This document shows positions 1-11,480 of a stretch of 64,000 nucleotides of DNA, piece after piece (position 1 is the first letter of the stretch; each line of letters starts with the position of its first letter). The translations under genes and the position numbers were made by a program. The DNA is from Auricularia sp. M13 (Eukaryota > Basidiomycota > Agaricomycetes > Auriculariales > Auriculariaceae), in contig CM073199.1 in the NCBI GenBank assembly GCA_037042915.1, positions 2,976,001-3,040,000 of the forward strand. Reading direction: 5' to 3'. The notes below the pieces were generated by a model. It did not search any database. It was not told the origin of the DNA and saw only the letters and a list, made by a program, of their open reading frames with translations.

Positions 1-3000
1 GACCGCCTCGCGGTGCGTCGCGCACTTGCGCACAACCTCGCTTACAGCCTGTCCGAGCGCATCCTCCGCGCGCCCCTCGGCGACGCGCGCGTGCCAGCCG
101 TCGTCGGGCGGCGGGACGAGCAGGTACGCCGCGAGTGCGAGCGCGTCGGACGTCGACGGGCGTAAGGCAAGATGCGCGAGGATCCACAAGTTATCCTTCG
201 CCAGCGCGCGCTCGGCACTGAAGAGCGGGAGCAATGCACCCAGCACGCGCTCGTAGGCCGTCTTGCCATGCGCGTCCACCCTCTTCCCAGCCCCCGACGA
301 CGATGAGGAGCTCGAGGCCGCGCCGACCGCAAGCGGCTCAACGACCGCCCACCCAGCGGGGAACGGCTCCCTCGCAGCGTCCGCGCGCATGCGCTCGAGC
401 ACCGCAGGCTGCGGGACGAGCAAATTGAGCACGCGCCGCGCATCGTCCGCCGCGGCGCGCATCGCCGCGTCCAGGATCTGCGCGGGCGTCGGCAGCGCGG
501 TCGTATCGACCAGCAAGTCCGCGAGGTCCAGCAGCACCGCATCGCGCTCCTCCTCGGTGAGCGCGACGACGACGTCGCCGGGCAGCGCGCCGGGCACCAG
601 GCGCGCGATGAGGAACGCCTTGGGCCGCACGCCGCGCCACGCGCGTGCCGGGCTGGCGCCGACGAGCGCGAGCGCCGCGCGCGCGGCGGTGAGGTCGACG
701 TGCGGGTCGCGCAGCAGCGCCGCGGCCGTCGCGCCGACGCTCTCCGCGACGCGCGCCTCCGCGGCGTCCAGCGCGTCCGGCGAGAGGAACGGCGCGGGGT
801 GCGCGAGCAGGCGAGCGGCGAGCGTCGGCGGCGTCCTCCCCGCCAGGACGTCCGACAGCAGCGCGTCGAAGAACGCGTCGAGCTCGCGCGCGGCGGGGCG
901 CAGCGCCTGCAGCGCTGGAGAGTTCGGCAGGGCGTCCAGGACGAGTTCCAGGACGGCGCTGTCCGCGCGCGAGAGGACGTTGTGCCAGATTTGCGCGCGG
1001 AGGGCGCCGTCGGCGCGGTGCGTCAGGTACGCGATGAGCACGGCTGGCGCCGCATTATCTTCTCCGACGAGTGCGTCAAGCGTCTGCCGCAGAATTTCAG
1101 TCAATTTTGTCGCGCGAAACGCGCAATGGCTACGACGTACCGAGCAGAATTCCTCGTCGGCCATGAGCGACGCGCTGAACGCGCCAAGCAGCTTCACGAG
1201 TGCAGCATCGTCGCGCCTCGCCACGGCGTCGCGCGCCAAATCGCGCACCAAAGTCTGCAGCTCCGGCCTCGCATGCAGCTCAGTGAGCAGCGCAACAGCA
1301 TGCGCCTTATCGCCCTCCGCAGACGCCAAAACATCCTTCGAACTCTGAACGATGGCCGCCCACGCCTTCTCGTACGCAGCTACGTATCAAAAACATCAGT
1401 CTACCGCGCAAAGCAATGGCGTGTCGCGCACCAGCATCCATCTTGGCCAGCTTGCCCAACCCGTCCGCAAACGCAGCCACATGCGCGTTCTTCAGCTCCT
1501 TGGCGAGCAGCGCGTCCCACGCGCGCGCAAACTGCGCCGGCGCGAGCCCGCCCGGTGCGCGGCGGCTGGCGAAGAAGAGCGCGCACTCGACGAGCGCCTG
1601 GAGGAACGCGCGCGCTGCGCCCGGCGTGCCCAGCGCGCGGCCGTCCACCGCCGCCCAGAGTGCCGCGAAGAACGCGCTGCCGTCGCCGATTATCTGCATT
1701 CCGGCGGGGCATGAGTTCAAAGAGGGAGAGGCAGCGGGAGACGCGGAATGGCGAACGCACGTCTGGCGGGATGGTGCTCAGCGCGACGAGCACGATGGGA
1801 TACCCGCGCGCGGGCGAGCCGCTGCAGCCCAGGGTGAGGAAGTGCAGGAACTCGGCGTACGCGCGCGATTCGCGCGGTGCGGGGCTTGAGGACCGTTGCT
1901 CGTGTTCGTGCTCCTCTTCGTGCTCTTCGTCGTCGTCAGAGTGCTCAGCTTCATGTTCATGTTCGTCATGATCGCGTTCCAAATGCCATGCTTGCGGATA
2001 TTCTGTGACAGTCCGCATTGAGTATTATGATGAATACTACGTACACGGTACGCACTCGTCAAGAACACGAGCAGCGGCTCCCACATCGCCAGGCGGACAG
2101 CAGCGTCCGCCTCCACCCACGCAGACCGTAATACCGCCACGCTCAGGGCGGGCAGCTCATCGTCACGCACGCCGCGTGCCGCCAGCGCGCCGACGAGCGT
2201 CCAGCACGCCCGCCGTACTGGCGGTTGCCCATCGCCGAACGCACGACGCTCCGCGCTGAGGCTGGTCCATAGATCTGAGGAATGAAGCACCGCAGGCCGA
2301 ATGTCGCTAGCCACGAGCCAGGACAGCGCGCCAAGTGCGCCCACGCGCAGACAGGCGTTGCGGTCCGCTGGCGCCTCGTCGTCGCCCTCGGCCTTCTCGC
2401 GCGGCGGCGGCGTAGCAGCTACGCCTTTTCGTCCAGGCGTCATTGGCGCTGGCGGAGGTGCCGGGTTAAGGTCGGCGTGCACGGCGGCGGGATCGGTCGC
2501 CGCGCGCGACACGAACTCCTCGACGGCCTCGCGCTCGTAGTCGCCGCGCGCAACGAGCGGCGCGCCGTGCGCGTCCCATGCAGAACGCGCAGCTACCGCG
2601 ATGCTGCGGTCAATATCGTGTGCGAGCATGCACCAGGGCCCGAGCAGCGGCGCCATGTCCACGTTGTCGCGAAGCACGGGCAGAAGCGCGAGGTGCGTGC
2701 TGGCGGTCAGCGCGCGCACGCGGCGCTCGGCGTGCAGCGCCAGCGAGGGGAAATGGTGTGCCCAGACGGGCGCGGCGTCGACTACGGCGTCGCGTGAGGC
2801 GGCGGCGAGGGCGGCGAGCTCGTCGAGCGCGCGGCGCTTTGTCACTGCGTCCTTCTTGCCGAGCCTGCGCAGGACGACGAGCAGATCGGGGTCGATGCGC
2901 GCGGCGAGGCCGGGCGCGTCGAGCGGGTCGGGCCTGGGCGGCGCGGGCTTGCTGGGCGGGATGTACTGCTTGACCTTGGGCGCGTGCTTGTCCTTCTTGC

Positions 3001-3136
3001 CCTTGCCCTTCTTCGCCCCGCCCTCGTTCACCGCGGGCAGCGGACCCGCCTGGGCATCGGCGCCTGACGCGGCGGCCGCCTTGCGCGCGTGCTTCTTGCG
3101 CGTCGCGGACGACGCCGACGATTTCTGTTTTGCCAT
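1..3136 (-). CDS. LTN1: Listerin E3 ubiquitin ligase (N-terminal part, runs off the left edge)
   Basis: Listerin is the RING E3 ligase of the ribosome quality control complex. It binds 60S subunits with stalled nascent chains and ubiquitinates those chains. The start is ATG at 3136-3134 (MAKQKSS). A Lys/Ala-rich leader is followed by the family-typical RLGKKDAVTKRRALDEL segment and HEAT-like helical repeats. Exons on the minus strand are 3136-2056, 2002-1761, 1693-1432, 1379-1141 and 1083 to the edge; the four introns of 52-67 nt have GT..AG ends and keep the frame (e.g. FLT/KYPQAWH and STIPPD/IIGDG). An acidic His/Glu-rich loop (EHEHEAEHSDDDEEHEEE) lies in exon 2. The RING domain would lie far to the left, outside the window. 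An upstream in-frame ATG at 3250 is less likely because MAKQK starts the conserved basic leader. The family call is from remembered conserved motifs; the exon structure is seen directly. Confidence 0.88.
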
Positions 3137-3786
3137 TGCTGGACGCGACCGACGATGGCAAGGGACAAGTAAGTGATGACGGAGCCGCGTTCCGGGTCCG
3201 ATCGAGCGCATCATTTGCTTCCGCGTCCGCGACACGCGCCGCACAACCATGACTCCTCCTGACTCCAGCCAAGCATCTGCAATAAAAATTACGTGAAATG
3301 GTGAAATGAATCTATGACTCGAGCTGACATGGCAGCGGTGTCGAAGAAATAACGGCTAAGAAATTCGCAACTGTGGACAGCGAGCCGCGGGCGGCAGTGA
3401 GAGTAGCGTAATATACGATGCATGCAAGCCAGGCCATGGCCAGGCTGAGTACAGCACATCCCAGAGAGCCAGTGGACGTACGCCAGCCAGCTCTGCGGTA
3501 ATACCGCCGGACATCAGGTGTGTTCGACTCAGCCGCGACAGAAGGTCTAGGGCAGCCGCATTCTCGACTTTTCCATTCATTTTATCGTGGATATGGTAGC
3601 TATATGCGGGATGGGGATGGGGATTCCAGCAGGAGAAGACCAGAGTCAGAAGGAAGGGGCAGCAGGGAACAACTCATCGTAAAGCTCGACATCCCAAGCA
3701 CGATCCCAGATAGATTCGGTCGGTACAAGTTGAGAGGCACAGGTTCAGTATTTGTCGGGGTCAGCAGTGAGAGTGTAATTGTCCGC
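3137..3786. other. Intergenic DNA upstream of LTN1, up to the LINE insertion site
   Basis: This stretch holds the presumed LTN1 promoter and about 0.5 kb of unique DNA. No convincing gene was found. Short minus-strand ORFs (e.g. 3356-3580) lack clear splice or family support, apart from the interrupted frame described at 3600-3802. Confidence 0.5.
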
Positions 3787-3802
3787 GAGGAATTGACGAC
3801 CG
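3600..3802 (-). pseudogene. Host reading frame interrupted by the LINE (3' half)
   Basis: A minus-strand frame ends at a stop near 3600 and reads into the 16-nt target-site duplication at 3787-3802. If the LINE and one duplication copy are removed, this frame joins the minus-strand frame at 17810-18000 without a stop; both sides read VVNSS at the join. The upstream half contains TAKSLIDRVTLENDG, which weakly resembles the SLIDRL segment of DUF6534-type basidiomycete membrane proteins; the rest is degenerate. The LINE lies antisense to this frame. It may be a relic gene or a chance open frame in GC-rich DNA. Confidence 0.3.
3787..3802. repeat. Left target-site duplication of the LINE
   Basis: The 16 bases gaggaattgacgaccg occur here and again at 17810-17825, directly after the LINE poly(A) tail. 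The bases on either side of the two copies differ. This is the signature of target-primed reverse transcription and sets the element's 5' end at 3803. Confidence 0.9.
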
Positions 3803-5941
3803 GGGCGGCTCTTCCCCGTACCACCATGTACGGAAGCAATACCATGCTGAAGAGCAAACCAAACGCCTCCCCCCTCGCTTCACTGCCATACCATGGCCCA
3901 GAAGCTAAGGCCGCTGAGCATAACACTATCCAGCGAAGAACACGCCGCGTTATTTCTACCCAGCCTCCTTACTCGTGCCGTGAAACCAATTGATATCAAC
4001 GCGCGTCACGCGTAGAAACATGGAAAATACAGGCCTCGAAGGCAAGAAACGATACTGTGAGTCTCTGCGCAGAAGGGTGGGGACGTGGCGCTCTCCTGGA
4101 CATCGACGCGGGCGCTGTTAAGCGTCATGAGCGGTCAGAGGACCTAGGCAGTGACAAAGACTCACAGATCGGCCAGCCGAGCGCCGGTCTACAGTAACGT
4201 AAGCAGATCAGCCAGCAAGGCTGCGACGACGCAGCACGTACGTTGTGGGCCTAAGCAAAAGACGAGCCCTAGGCAGCGGCGCCGCTGCCGCCGTTGCCGC
4301 GGCGGTTAATTGGCTGAAGCCCGTGGTTAGGGCAGCGGTAGGCGAGAGTGCAAAGGCACCCAGGAAGCGGACCGCAGGAGGGGCAGGTGGTGCGCGAGCG
4401 AAGAATCCGCGTGTTCGCCGGCGTCTGAGGAACGATCAGCGGACCCCTTCGGACAGATTGTCACGCACGTCATGGCAATGAACACATTCGCAAGACACGC
4501 AAATAAGCCAGTCAGCGTCGACGCAGTCCGGAGAGGGACACTCGAATAATATCTCGGGATGAACCCAGTCGCTCAGTTCGTGCTGAGAAAAATGAGAGGA
4601 GGAAGAAAAATTGAATAGACGTACGTCGCAGCGATACTTGACGATGATCCTACGAACAGTCAAGACCCACAAAATGAGAGCGAGGAGCTGGAGCTCACTT
4701 AAATGGACGACACATGCTGGAACTGCGCTGCGAGTACGAGGACGCGCTGTAGGGATGTGAGGCCTTCCTGACTGGAGGGGAACGTACCTTTATACCTCGG
4801 GCCCCAGCAGCGATTTGCGAGTCCCCGTGGTCCCAAATGACGCGTCACGCAGCTCGAGACGTGGAAGTAGAACTCAACGTGTAAGCAGTGCCAATTACGA
4901 GGACAGGACGAGCAAGCATGGTGAGAAGCGGAGACGATGCAGATCTCGCTCTGTACCGTGAAATGTCGCATAGATATACGGCTCCTGTCCAAGCTCCAGA
5001 CTTTGAGTCCTGTCGGAACACGGTAGATTAATATGAGAGACGACAGGCGAAGAGTCTTCTAAACGGGGCGCGCAGTGTCCATGCAATGTCCGCGCTAGCG
5101 GAAGACGCGCTGTCAGCGAGGGCAACGAAGAGCATGGCTCCTTACCGAGGTCCTAACTCTCGTGCTCCCGTCCCATCCCGTAACCTCGCTCCGTCCGCAG
5201 CGGGTGCTCTAGATCCCGGAACAGGAAGGACAGCCGGAAAGGAGAATATCCCCGCTGAACTGAGCGATGTTCAACGGCATGAAGCTGCGTAATCAGCGCG
5301 CGCGAGCCAATGCTGGAGTACTCACAAAAAGCAACGCCAGCAACCGCACCCGGCGCTATCGCCAAGCAACGTGCAAAGCGGTGAATAGCACCGCACAGCC
5401 CGGTATCCCAGCCATGCGCGCTGGGAATAATCAGACTGACGCCGGGATAAGCCGGAAAATACATACTCCGCAACCGCAATGTAGCGTAACCCTGCGAATA
5501 CGCTCAACGGATGCGCTGCAGAGCACTCGACCTACGCGACAAGTCGACACATTTTCTGAAAGCAACGGGGCAGAGTCTAGAAAGCTTTGGCACGAACCGA
5601 GAGTTGATCAGCCTTTTAAGAAAATGCTGACAAGGCAAGACGCAAGGAGAGTGCCTGTCGCCCTCGATAGAAAATGGATAACCAAGCATCGTCATCGACC
5701 CCGATATCATCCAGCTCAGCCGAGGGCGAAAACCATTCTCCTTGAGTCTCGACCTGGATGACGTGAGACGCCAGGAGGCGAATTGCTCTAAGGCATTGAC
5801 TCCTCAGCGCTCTCACCCCTTCATGATGACGTCCTCAGGAGGTCAAAGGGAAGACGATCCTGCAAACAGTAAGCCTTTAAAGCAGGTCGCACACCATCGT
5901 ACACACGTCAGGACCTCCCTGTCCGAGACGTCCACCATCTG
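3803..5941 (+). other. LINE 5' region without a recognisable gene
   Basis: This 2.1 kb lies inside the target-site duplications, before the first plausible ORF. It carries only short shadow ORFs, and no promoter motif could be assigned. It could be LINE 5' UTR, or DNA of another insertion nested in the element; nothing visible (inverted repeats, second duplication) supports a nested element. Confidence 0.45.
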
Positions 5942-6535
5942 ATGGAACCGATTCCCACAATGCTATACAGCACAACGACAGTCCCAGACGACGAGCAGAC
6001 CTATCCTCCTAGCCGCTCGCCCACACCAACGTGGAACATCACTGTGCACAACGCATGTGACGAACACGCAGCTGCGCGCGCGAGAAACGGAGAGCCCGAG
6101 GCCACAGGCCCATCGCCGACTGCACAGGTCCTGGCCAAACCAATAGGGCAAAGGGTACAAGACGGCAGACAGCCACGCAGCGCGTACGGAGAGCAACGAG
6201 CCCGCGCGCCGTCTGCGCCGTCTGGACGAATCTCGGCGCGCATCGATGACATCTTGCAAAATGTCCCGCCGCCTCCTGCGCCGTACCACGCAAAGCGCTC
6301 ATATCCATGCCTGGGAGGGTGCGGCGGGAAATGGGGCCAACGGGACAGAAGGGACATGCACTGGCTCCAGCATCCAGCATGCGAAAAAGATCACATTGCT
6401 GCGATTAAAGGAACGCACCTCGTAATCGACTACAACAAAACATTGGAGTGGCGCAAGAAGCGCAAGGAGGGTCGAACGAGACGATCGCGTTTTGGAGAAT
6501 CCGAGGGATCATCAGTCCGCAGCATCCCGGAGTGA
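5942..6535 (+). CDS. Hypothetical 197-aa protein with one C2H2-type zinc finger, in the LINE 5' region
   Basis: An ATG-started ORF on the same strand as ORF1 and ORF2. The N-terminal 120 residues are Pro/Ala/Thr-rich and probably disordered. Residues C123, C127, H140 and H144 (CLGGCGG..DMHWLQH) have classical C-x3-C-x12-H-x3-H spacing, followed by another Cys (C147). The C-terminus is basic (EWRKKRKEGRTRRSR). It may be an accessory nucleic-acid-binding ORF of the LINE or a captured host fragment. The finger spacing is seen directly; function is unknown. Confidence 0.5.
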   Translation: MEPIPTMLYSTTTVPDDEQTYPPSRSPTPTWNITVHNACDEHAAARARNGEPEATGPSPTAQVLAKPIGQRVQDGRQPRSAYGEQRARAPSAPSGRISARIDDILQNVPPPPAPYHAKRSYPCLGGCGGKWGQRDRRDMHWLQHPACEKDHIAAIKGTHLVIDYNKTLEWRKKRKEGRTRRSRFGESEGSSVRSIPE

Positions 6536-6546
6536 CTTGCCCCACA

Positions 6547-6624
6547 TATCCCGGCGACAAGAATAGCACTATCACGTGAACCATGTATCCCGGCGCCAAA
6601 AATAGCACTACCACGTGAAATCAC
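6547..6624 (+). repeat. 39-nt direct repeat, two copies
   Basis: The block beginning tatcccggcg and containing aatagcacta and cacgtga starts at 6547 and again at 6586, with a few substitutions. It directly follows the stop of the C2H2 ORF inside the LINE. Each copy holds a CACGTG-like core. Confidence 0.8.
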
Positions 6625-6680
6625 AAATAGCCAAGCACCGGGCCGCCCGGAAGCACATCAGCCGAACGTCGGCCCCGGAC

Positions 6681-6755
6681 AGTGCGAACGTCGGCTCAGA
6701 ACAATGCGAGCGTCGCCCCCGAATAGCGCGATCGCCGCCTATGAATAGCGAGAGG
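6681..6755 (+). repeat. 22-nt tandem repeat, about 3.4 units
   Basis: Units of 22 nt with the pattern a(g/a)(t/c)gcga(a/g/t)cg(t/c)cg recur in tandem with moderate divergence. It lies in the LINE between the C2H2 ORF and ORF1. Tandem units upstream of ORF1 are common in LINE 5' UTRs and can act as promoter repeats; that role is inference here. Confidence 0.65.
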
Positions 6756-7437
6756 CCTCGAGGCTGGGCCCAGAGAAAAAGAAACGCCTGCCGACCATGC
6801 AATGCGTGATCAGCGACAGGCTCGACCCTCAAGCTGCAGCATGAGCACACGGCGGGTCAAGCGTCATCAATGACCTCAAATGATGCGCGGGGGGTCTGGA
6901 GCGCGATTCGCACGCCCTGGACGTGGAAAATGCCATTGATGGGGCCGGGCAGGAAGCTGACGTGGCCCCATGCCTTTCAAACTCCGATCATCCCCCAGCG
7001 TACGGCCCCGTATCGCGCACTTCAACGCCGCCACGACACACGGGCGCCAGACGTATGTGGCGCATGCGTCTGGCGCCCACCGACAGGCTTCGATGAGCCC
7101 AGCATGACAACGTCGCGTCCAGACCCTGGACGACGCAATCCGCAGTGAGCTGAACCATTTCAGTGGCGACCTACGCCCTCTGACGACTCTGTCCGGGCAA
7201 CAGGGACTGCAATGGCGTAGATCTGCGAGCAAAGAGCCCCAGTCATCCAAGCCCCTCGGCCCCTACGCCATCGACTCATGCGAGACCGTGGCACCCTCAC
7301 GCAATCGCCATATCTCGAGCCCCGCGCTCGCTTCTGCTCACAGCCCTCTGCACGTCCTGCTTGCCGCGTCCACCTCTCCCCCCGTGCCTCTACAGTGCGC
7401 GACTGCGACTACCAGGCCACACCAGCGCGCCGTCAAA
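6756..7437 (+). other. LINE leader between tandem repeats and ORF1
   Basis: This 0.7 kb has no supported ORF. It becomes pyrimidine- and AC-rich toward the ORF1 start, as expected for a 5' UTR. The context gtcaaaATGg around the ATG at 7438 is a good fungal start context. Confidence 0.5.
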
Positions 7438-9570
7438 ATGGCTGAAGGTACGCTAGCCTCCATGCTGCGGCAGCCCAATGCTCAATACTTCATTTCAAAG
7501 AAGAAATCCTCGTCCCAGCAACTGCGCCGACGCCCCTTATCGAAAAGAACGTGCCCGACGAACTCGAGACCACGACAGCGGCGCCGCTGCTTCCCTCCTC
7601 ACCGCCTCCTGCCGCAATCCACTCGGCAGGCTTCTCCCCTGCGCGGCCAGCCCAAACGCGAACGGCCGAAGAAGCAGCAACGCCGAGCGACAAGGCAGCA
7701 CAGCGCGCACTCGTCGACGAGCGATGGACGCGCCGCCGCCGCTCCTTCGACATCGGGGACGACACGGATTGGCCGCGACTGCAGCGCCCGGCAACGGTGG
7801 AACCGCCGAATTCCACCAAGCCGGAGCTGGGCCCCGTGAGCGTGGACAAGCGCGTCATCGCGAAGCCGCGCCACCAGCACCAAGACGTCTCCCAGCCGCT
7901 TCCCCAGCCACGACAAGGCCCGCCAGCGCACGCAGACACCAGCGGCGCGGCCCGAGACGTTTCGGCGCCGCCGCCGCGGGCCAGCCACACTGGGCAGCCA
8001 CAGTTGCATGCCCCGCGCCCTGTGTGGGGACGCGACCAGGCGCCAATCCCGCCACGCCCAGAGGCGACCCGCAAGCCGACGCAGCGGCCCCTGCCCGTAG
8101 CACCGCACTCCACGGTCTTCAGACCATCCTCGCAGCAGCCCACGCGTGGCATCTTCGCGCCGCGCACTGCCACGCTTGACCGGGAACAGGCAGAGGACGG
8201 CGGGGACCCAGCAAGCATCTATGAACTACCGGACCGCCAAGTCTCCCCCTCTGAGCGCCGCGCGAAGATCGCAGCCGACCGCAGACAGAGTGCGTCGGCA
8301 CTGCAAGCCCAGCCCGAAGACACGCAGGGGAACAAGAGCCAGCGTGGGAAGCCCGCGCCCGTCCTCAGTGCGCACGAGATGGACATCGACCTCGACGACC
8401 CCATACAGGACTACAACGAGCAGGAGATGGCGTTCATCGCTCAGGGCCAGCGTCCCCGCCGCGACACACCGGACGAGGACCCAGACAGTGGGTTCGAAGA
8501 CGACGACGATGATGTCGAGGACACCGACGACGAGGCGGAGAACGACGACTTCTCACTCCACCCCGCGTTCAACGAGCGCACAGTCCACGTCGCGTCAAAC
8601 GGCAACAACAACAGGATCGACGGCATGCTCGCCGGGGCACACCTCGCGAACCTATGCCCAATCCAACGGGAAGCTTGGACAGCGCACAAGAAAGCCAAGG
8701 CGATTTTTGTCTGCGACAGCATCGGTGGACAAGACCCCACATCTATGCACCCCCTGGCAGTCGTCAAGAAACTCGCCAAAATTATTAAGGGGGCCTTCCC
8801 CTCCAGCAAGCCGCAGGTCACCCGCGCAGAGTCCGACCCGAGGAGCGTCAAGCCCATCCGAAAAAATACGTTCCTTCTCACGGGCATCTCCCGCGACCAG
8901 GAAGATGCAATTTGCCATCGCCGGCATTATGTCATCGACAACGCCAGCCTCACCACCTTCCGCTTTACTCTACTCGCGTCCCAACACCTCGGCACGGTCA
9001 CAAACTCGGAGCTGCGAGGCGTGCAAATCCGCGACAGCCTGAAACCGTCCTGGGGGGCAAACGAGAAGTTCCGCGCACCCTTCGAGAAGTGGGTACACGA
9101 CGGCCACATCCCCACTCCTTGCACTAACCACACACAGGCACGCGGCCCGCAACAAAATCCCGACGCAAGCACTGATCGACGTGTTCCTCGACTCCGTGTC
9201 AGTACGCGCGCTAACCACGACGGCGAGCACCGAGTCGATCAAGGAGTACAACGTCTACGCTGACGTTGACTTCTTGCCAAACGACCTAATCCTGGAGCTG
9301 CGCGAAGCCATAAGCAATATCCCGATCCGCCACCCTTTCAAAGGCCATGGCAAGATCAGGAAACCGGCCTGGCTATGCTCAACCTGTGGTAGTGCAGGCC
9401 ACCCCACCGGAAAGTGCCCCACCGCAGAAATCGAGGGCTGGACGAACTCCATCCAGCCCCTCAAGCTTACCACGAGCGGCCAGACCGCGACCGGCGCCTC
9501 ACGCGGAGCAACGGGCAACAGGAGCCGCGGCGGGGCGCCGCGAGGAGGCCGACGGGGCAGGGGGTATTAA
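7438..9570 (+). CDS. LINE ORF1: gag-like RNA-binding protein with CCHC zinc knuckle (676 aa, two apparent introns)
   Basis: The model is 7438-7447, 7501-9088 and 9138-9570, which totals exactly 677 codons. Intron 1 (7448-7500, GTACGC..AAAG) joins MAE to EEILVPA. Intron 2 (9089-9137, 49 nt, with CTAAC 10 nt before the terminal CACAG) joins ..FRAPFEK to HAARNKIP; unspliced, the frame shifts here. Order: disordered Pro/Arg-rich N-terminal half, an acidic stretch (DDDDDVEDTDDE), a central region (about 330-530) that could form the RNA-binding fold, then a CCHC knuckle at C613, C616, H621, C626 (CSTCGSAGHPTGKC), and a Gly/Arg-rich tail. ORF1 proteins coat LINE RNA and act as chaperones. Introns are odd in a LINE; a plain frameshift is the alternative for intron 2. 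Confidence 0.75.
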
Positions 9571-10104
9571 GAACGCGAAGCACGCTCACGAGAAGCAACG
9601 CCCGCGCAGTGCGCCGCCCCCACCCTCCCAGTAATGTCTATTGCCTCCCCCTCCATCCTCCCTTCCTTTCTTCTCTTCCCACACGCCCCCACACCGGGCG
9701 GCACACACACACCCCGCTACTCCCTGCTCAACCCTCCCAAACCCCTTTCTTGAAATAACGGGAGGCTGTCGTATATCTTGAAACCCACCAAAAACCCCCA
9801 CTCCTTCTCGATACGTCTCTCGAGCACCCAAAATCCTCTAGATGCCCAGGAACCCCAACACACTGACCATGCGGCCTAGTAACCACCGCCCAATCTTCTT
9901 GCTACACCAACGCCGCCCACCAGTCAGCCTCCACACATTAGATACCTCGGCCAAAGAATAGAATCGCCCGTAAAGGCACGTCTGCGACCAGACCAGCGAG
10001 ATCAGCCAGCCCTAAGCAAGACCCAGAACCCTGCGTACCGTACCCATGTTTGCCAATACTGACACCTGCAGCACGTTGCGCCTCTCGCGCTGACACGCGC
10101 GCTA
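9571..10104 (+). other. C-rich stretch after LINE ORF1
   Basis: About 530 nt dominated by C, CA and CT tracts (ccccaccctccc, cacacacaca). No ORF is supported. It links ORF1 to the tandem array. Confidence 0.5.
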
Positions 10105-11480
10105 TGCTCCATCATATCGAGGCGCGCGCACCGCGCTCTCTTGCATCAGCGCGGACACTGCGCTCTCTCGCGCCAATGCGCGCACCGCGATTTCTCGTGC
10201 CGGCGCGCATCAACATACCTTTCCCGCGCCGGCGCGCGCACCGGCCTCTCTCACGCCTGCGTGCACCTCGCGCCTCCTCGCGCCAGCGCGCACACCACTT
10301 TCCCCCGTGCCGGCACGCCCCGCCGCGTCTCTCGCACCGATGCACACGCTGCGCCCCTCGCGCTGGCACGCACGCAGTACTTCATCATATCGAGGCGCGC
10401 GCACCGCGCTCTCTTGCATCAGCGCGGACACTGCGCTCTCTCGCGCCAACGCGCGCACCGCGATTTCTCGTGCCGGCGCGCATCAACATACTTTTCCCGC
10501 GCCGGAGCGCGCACCGCCTCCCGTCACGCCTGCGTGCACCTTGCACCTCCTCGCGACAACGCGCACATTGCGCCCTTTCGCGCCAACGCGCATACCACTT
10601 TCCCCCGTACCGGCACGCCTCGCCGCGTCTCTCACACCGATGCACACGTTGCGCCTCCTCGCGCTGACACGCACGCCGTGCTCCATCATATCGAGGCGTG
10701 CGCACCGCGCTCTCGTGCATCAACGCGCATAATGCGCTCTCTCGCGCCAACGCGCGCACCGCGATTTCTCGTGCCGGCGCGCATCAACATACTTTTTCCG
10801 CGCCGGCGCGCGCACCGCCTTCTCTCACGCCTGCGTGCACCCCGCGCCTCCTCGCGCCAACGCGCACACCACTTTCCCCCATGCCGGCACGTCTCGCCGC
10901 GTCTCTCACACCGATGCACACGTTGCGCCTCCTCGCGCTGACACGCACGCCGTGCTCCATCATATCGAGGCGTGCGCACCGCGCTCTCGTGCATCAACGC
11001 GCACAATGCGCTCTCTCGCGCCAACGCGTGCACCGCGATCCCTCGTGCCGGCGCGCATCAACGCACTTTCCCGCGCAGGCGCGCGCACCACCTTCTCCCA
11101 CGCCAGCGCGCACATTGTTCCTCCTCGCGCCAACGCGCACATTATACCTTCTCGCGCCGACGCGCACACCACTTTCCCCCGTGCCGGCACGCCTCGCCGC
11201 GTCTCCCGCACCGATGCAAACGTTGCGCCTCCCCGCGGGGGCATGCACGCCGTGCTCCCTCATACCGAAGCGCGCCCTGCGCCCATTTGCACCAGCGCGC
11301 ACAATGCGCTCTCTCGCGCCAACGCGCGCGGCGCGATTCTTCGTGCCGACGTGCATCAACGCGCGTCTCCCGCGCTAGCGCGCGCACCGCCCTCTCCCAC
11401 GCCAGCATGCACGCTGCGCCTCCTCGCACCAACGCGAGATACACCTTCCACCGCGCAGACGTGCGCCGCCACGTTTTCTC
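10105..11480 (+). repeat. GC-rich tandem array between LINE ORF1 and ORF2 (units alternating about 273 and 301 nt)
   Basis: The landmark catcatatcgagg recurs at 10110, 10383, 10684 and 10958 and, diverged, at 11258, giving spacings of 273, 301, 274 and 300 nt. Each unit is itself made of 24-30 nt subrepeats built on tctcgcgccaacgcgc and the reverse-palindromic core ggcgcgc. The last unit is the most diverged. The array opens long Arg/Ala/Ser/His ORFs in several frames; these are a composition effect. It belongs to the LINE because it lies inside the target-site duplications and between its ORFs. Confidence 0.85.

Noticed and set aside
263-1348. 361-aa plus-strand ORF at the left edge
   Set aside because: Antisense to the listerin exons, which have conserved motifs and consistent introns.
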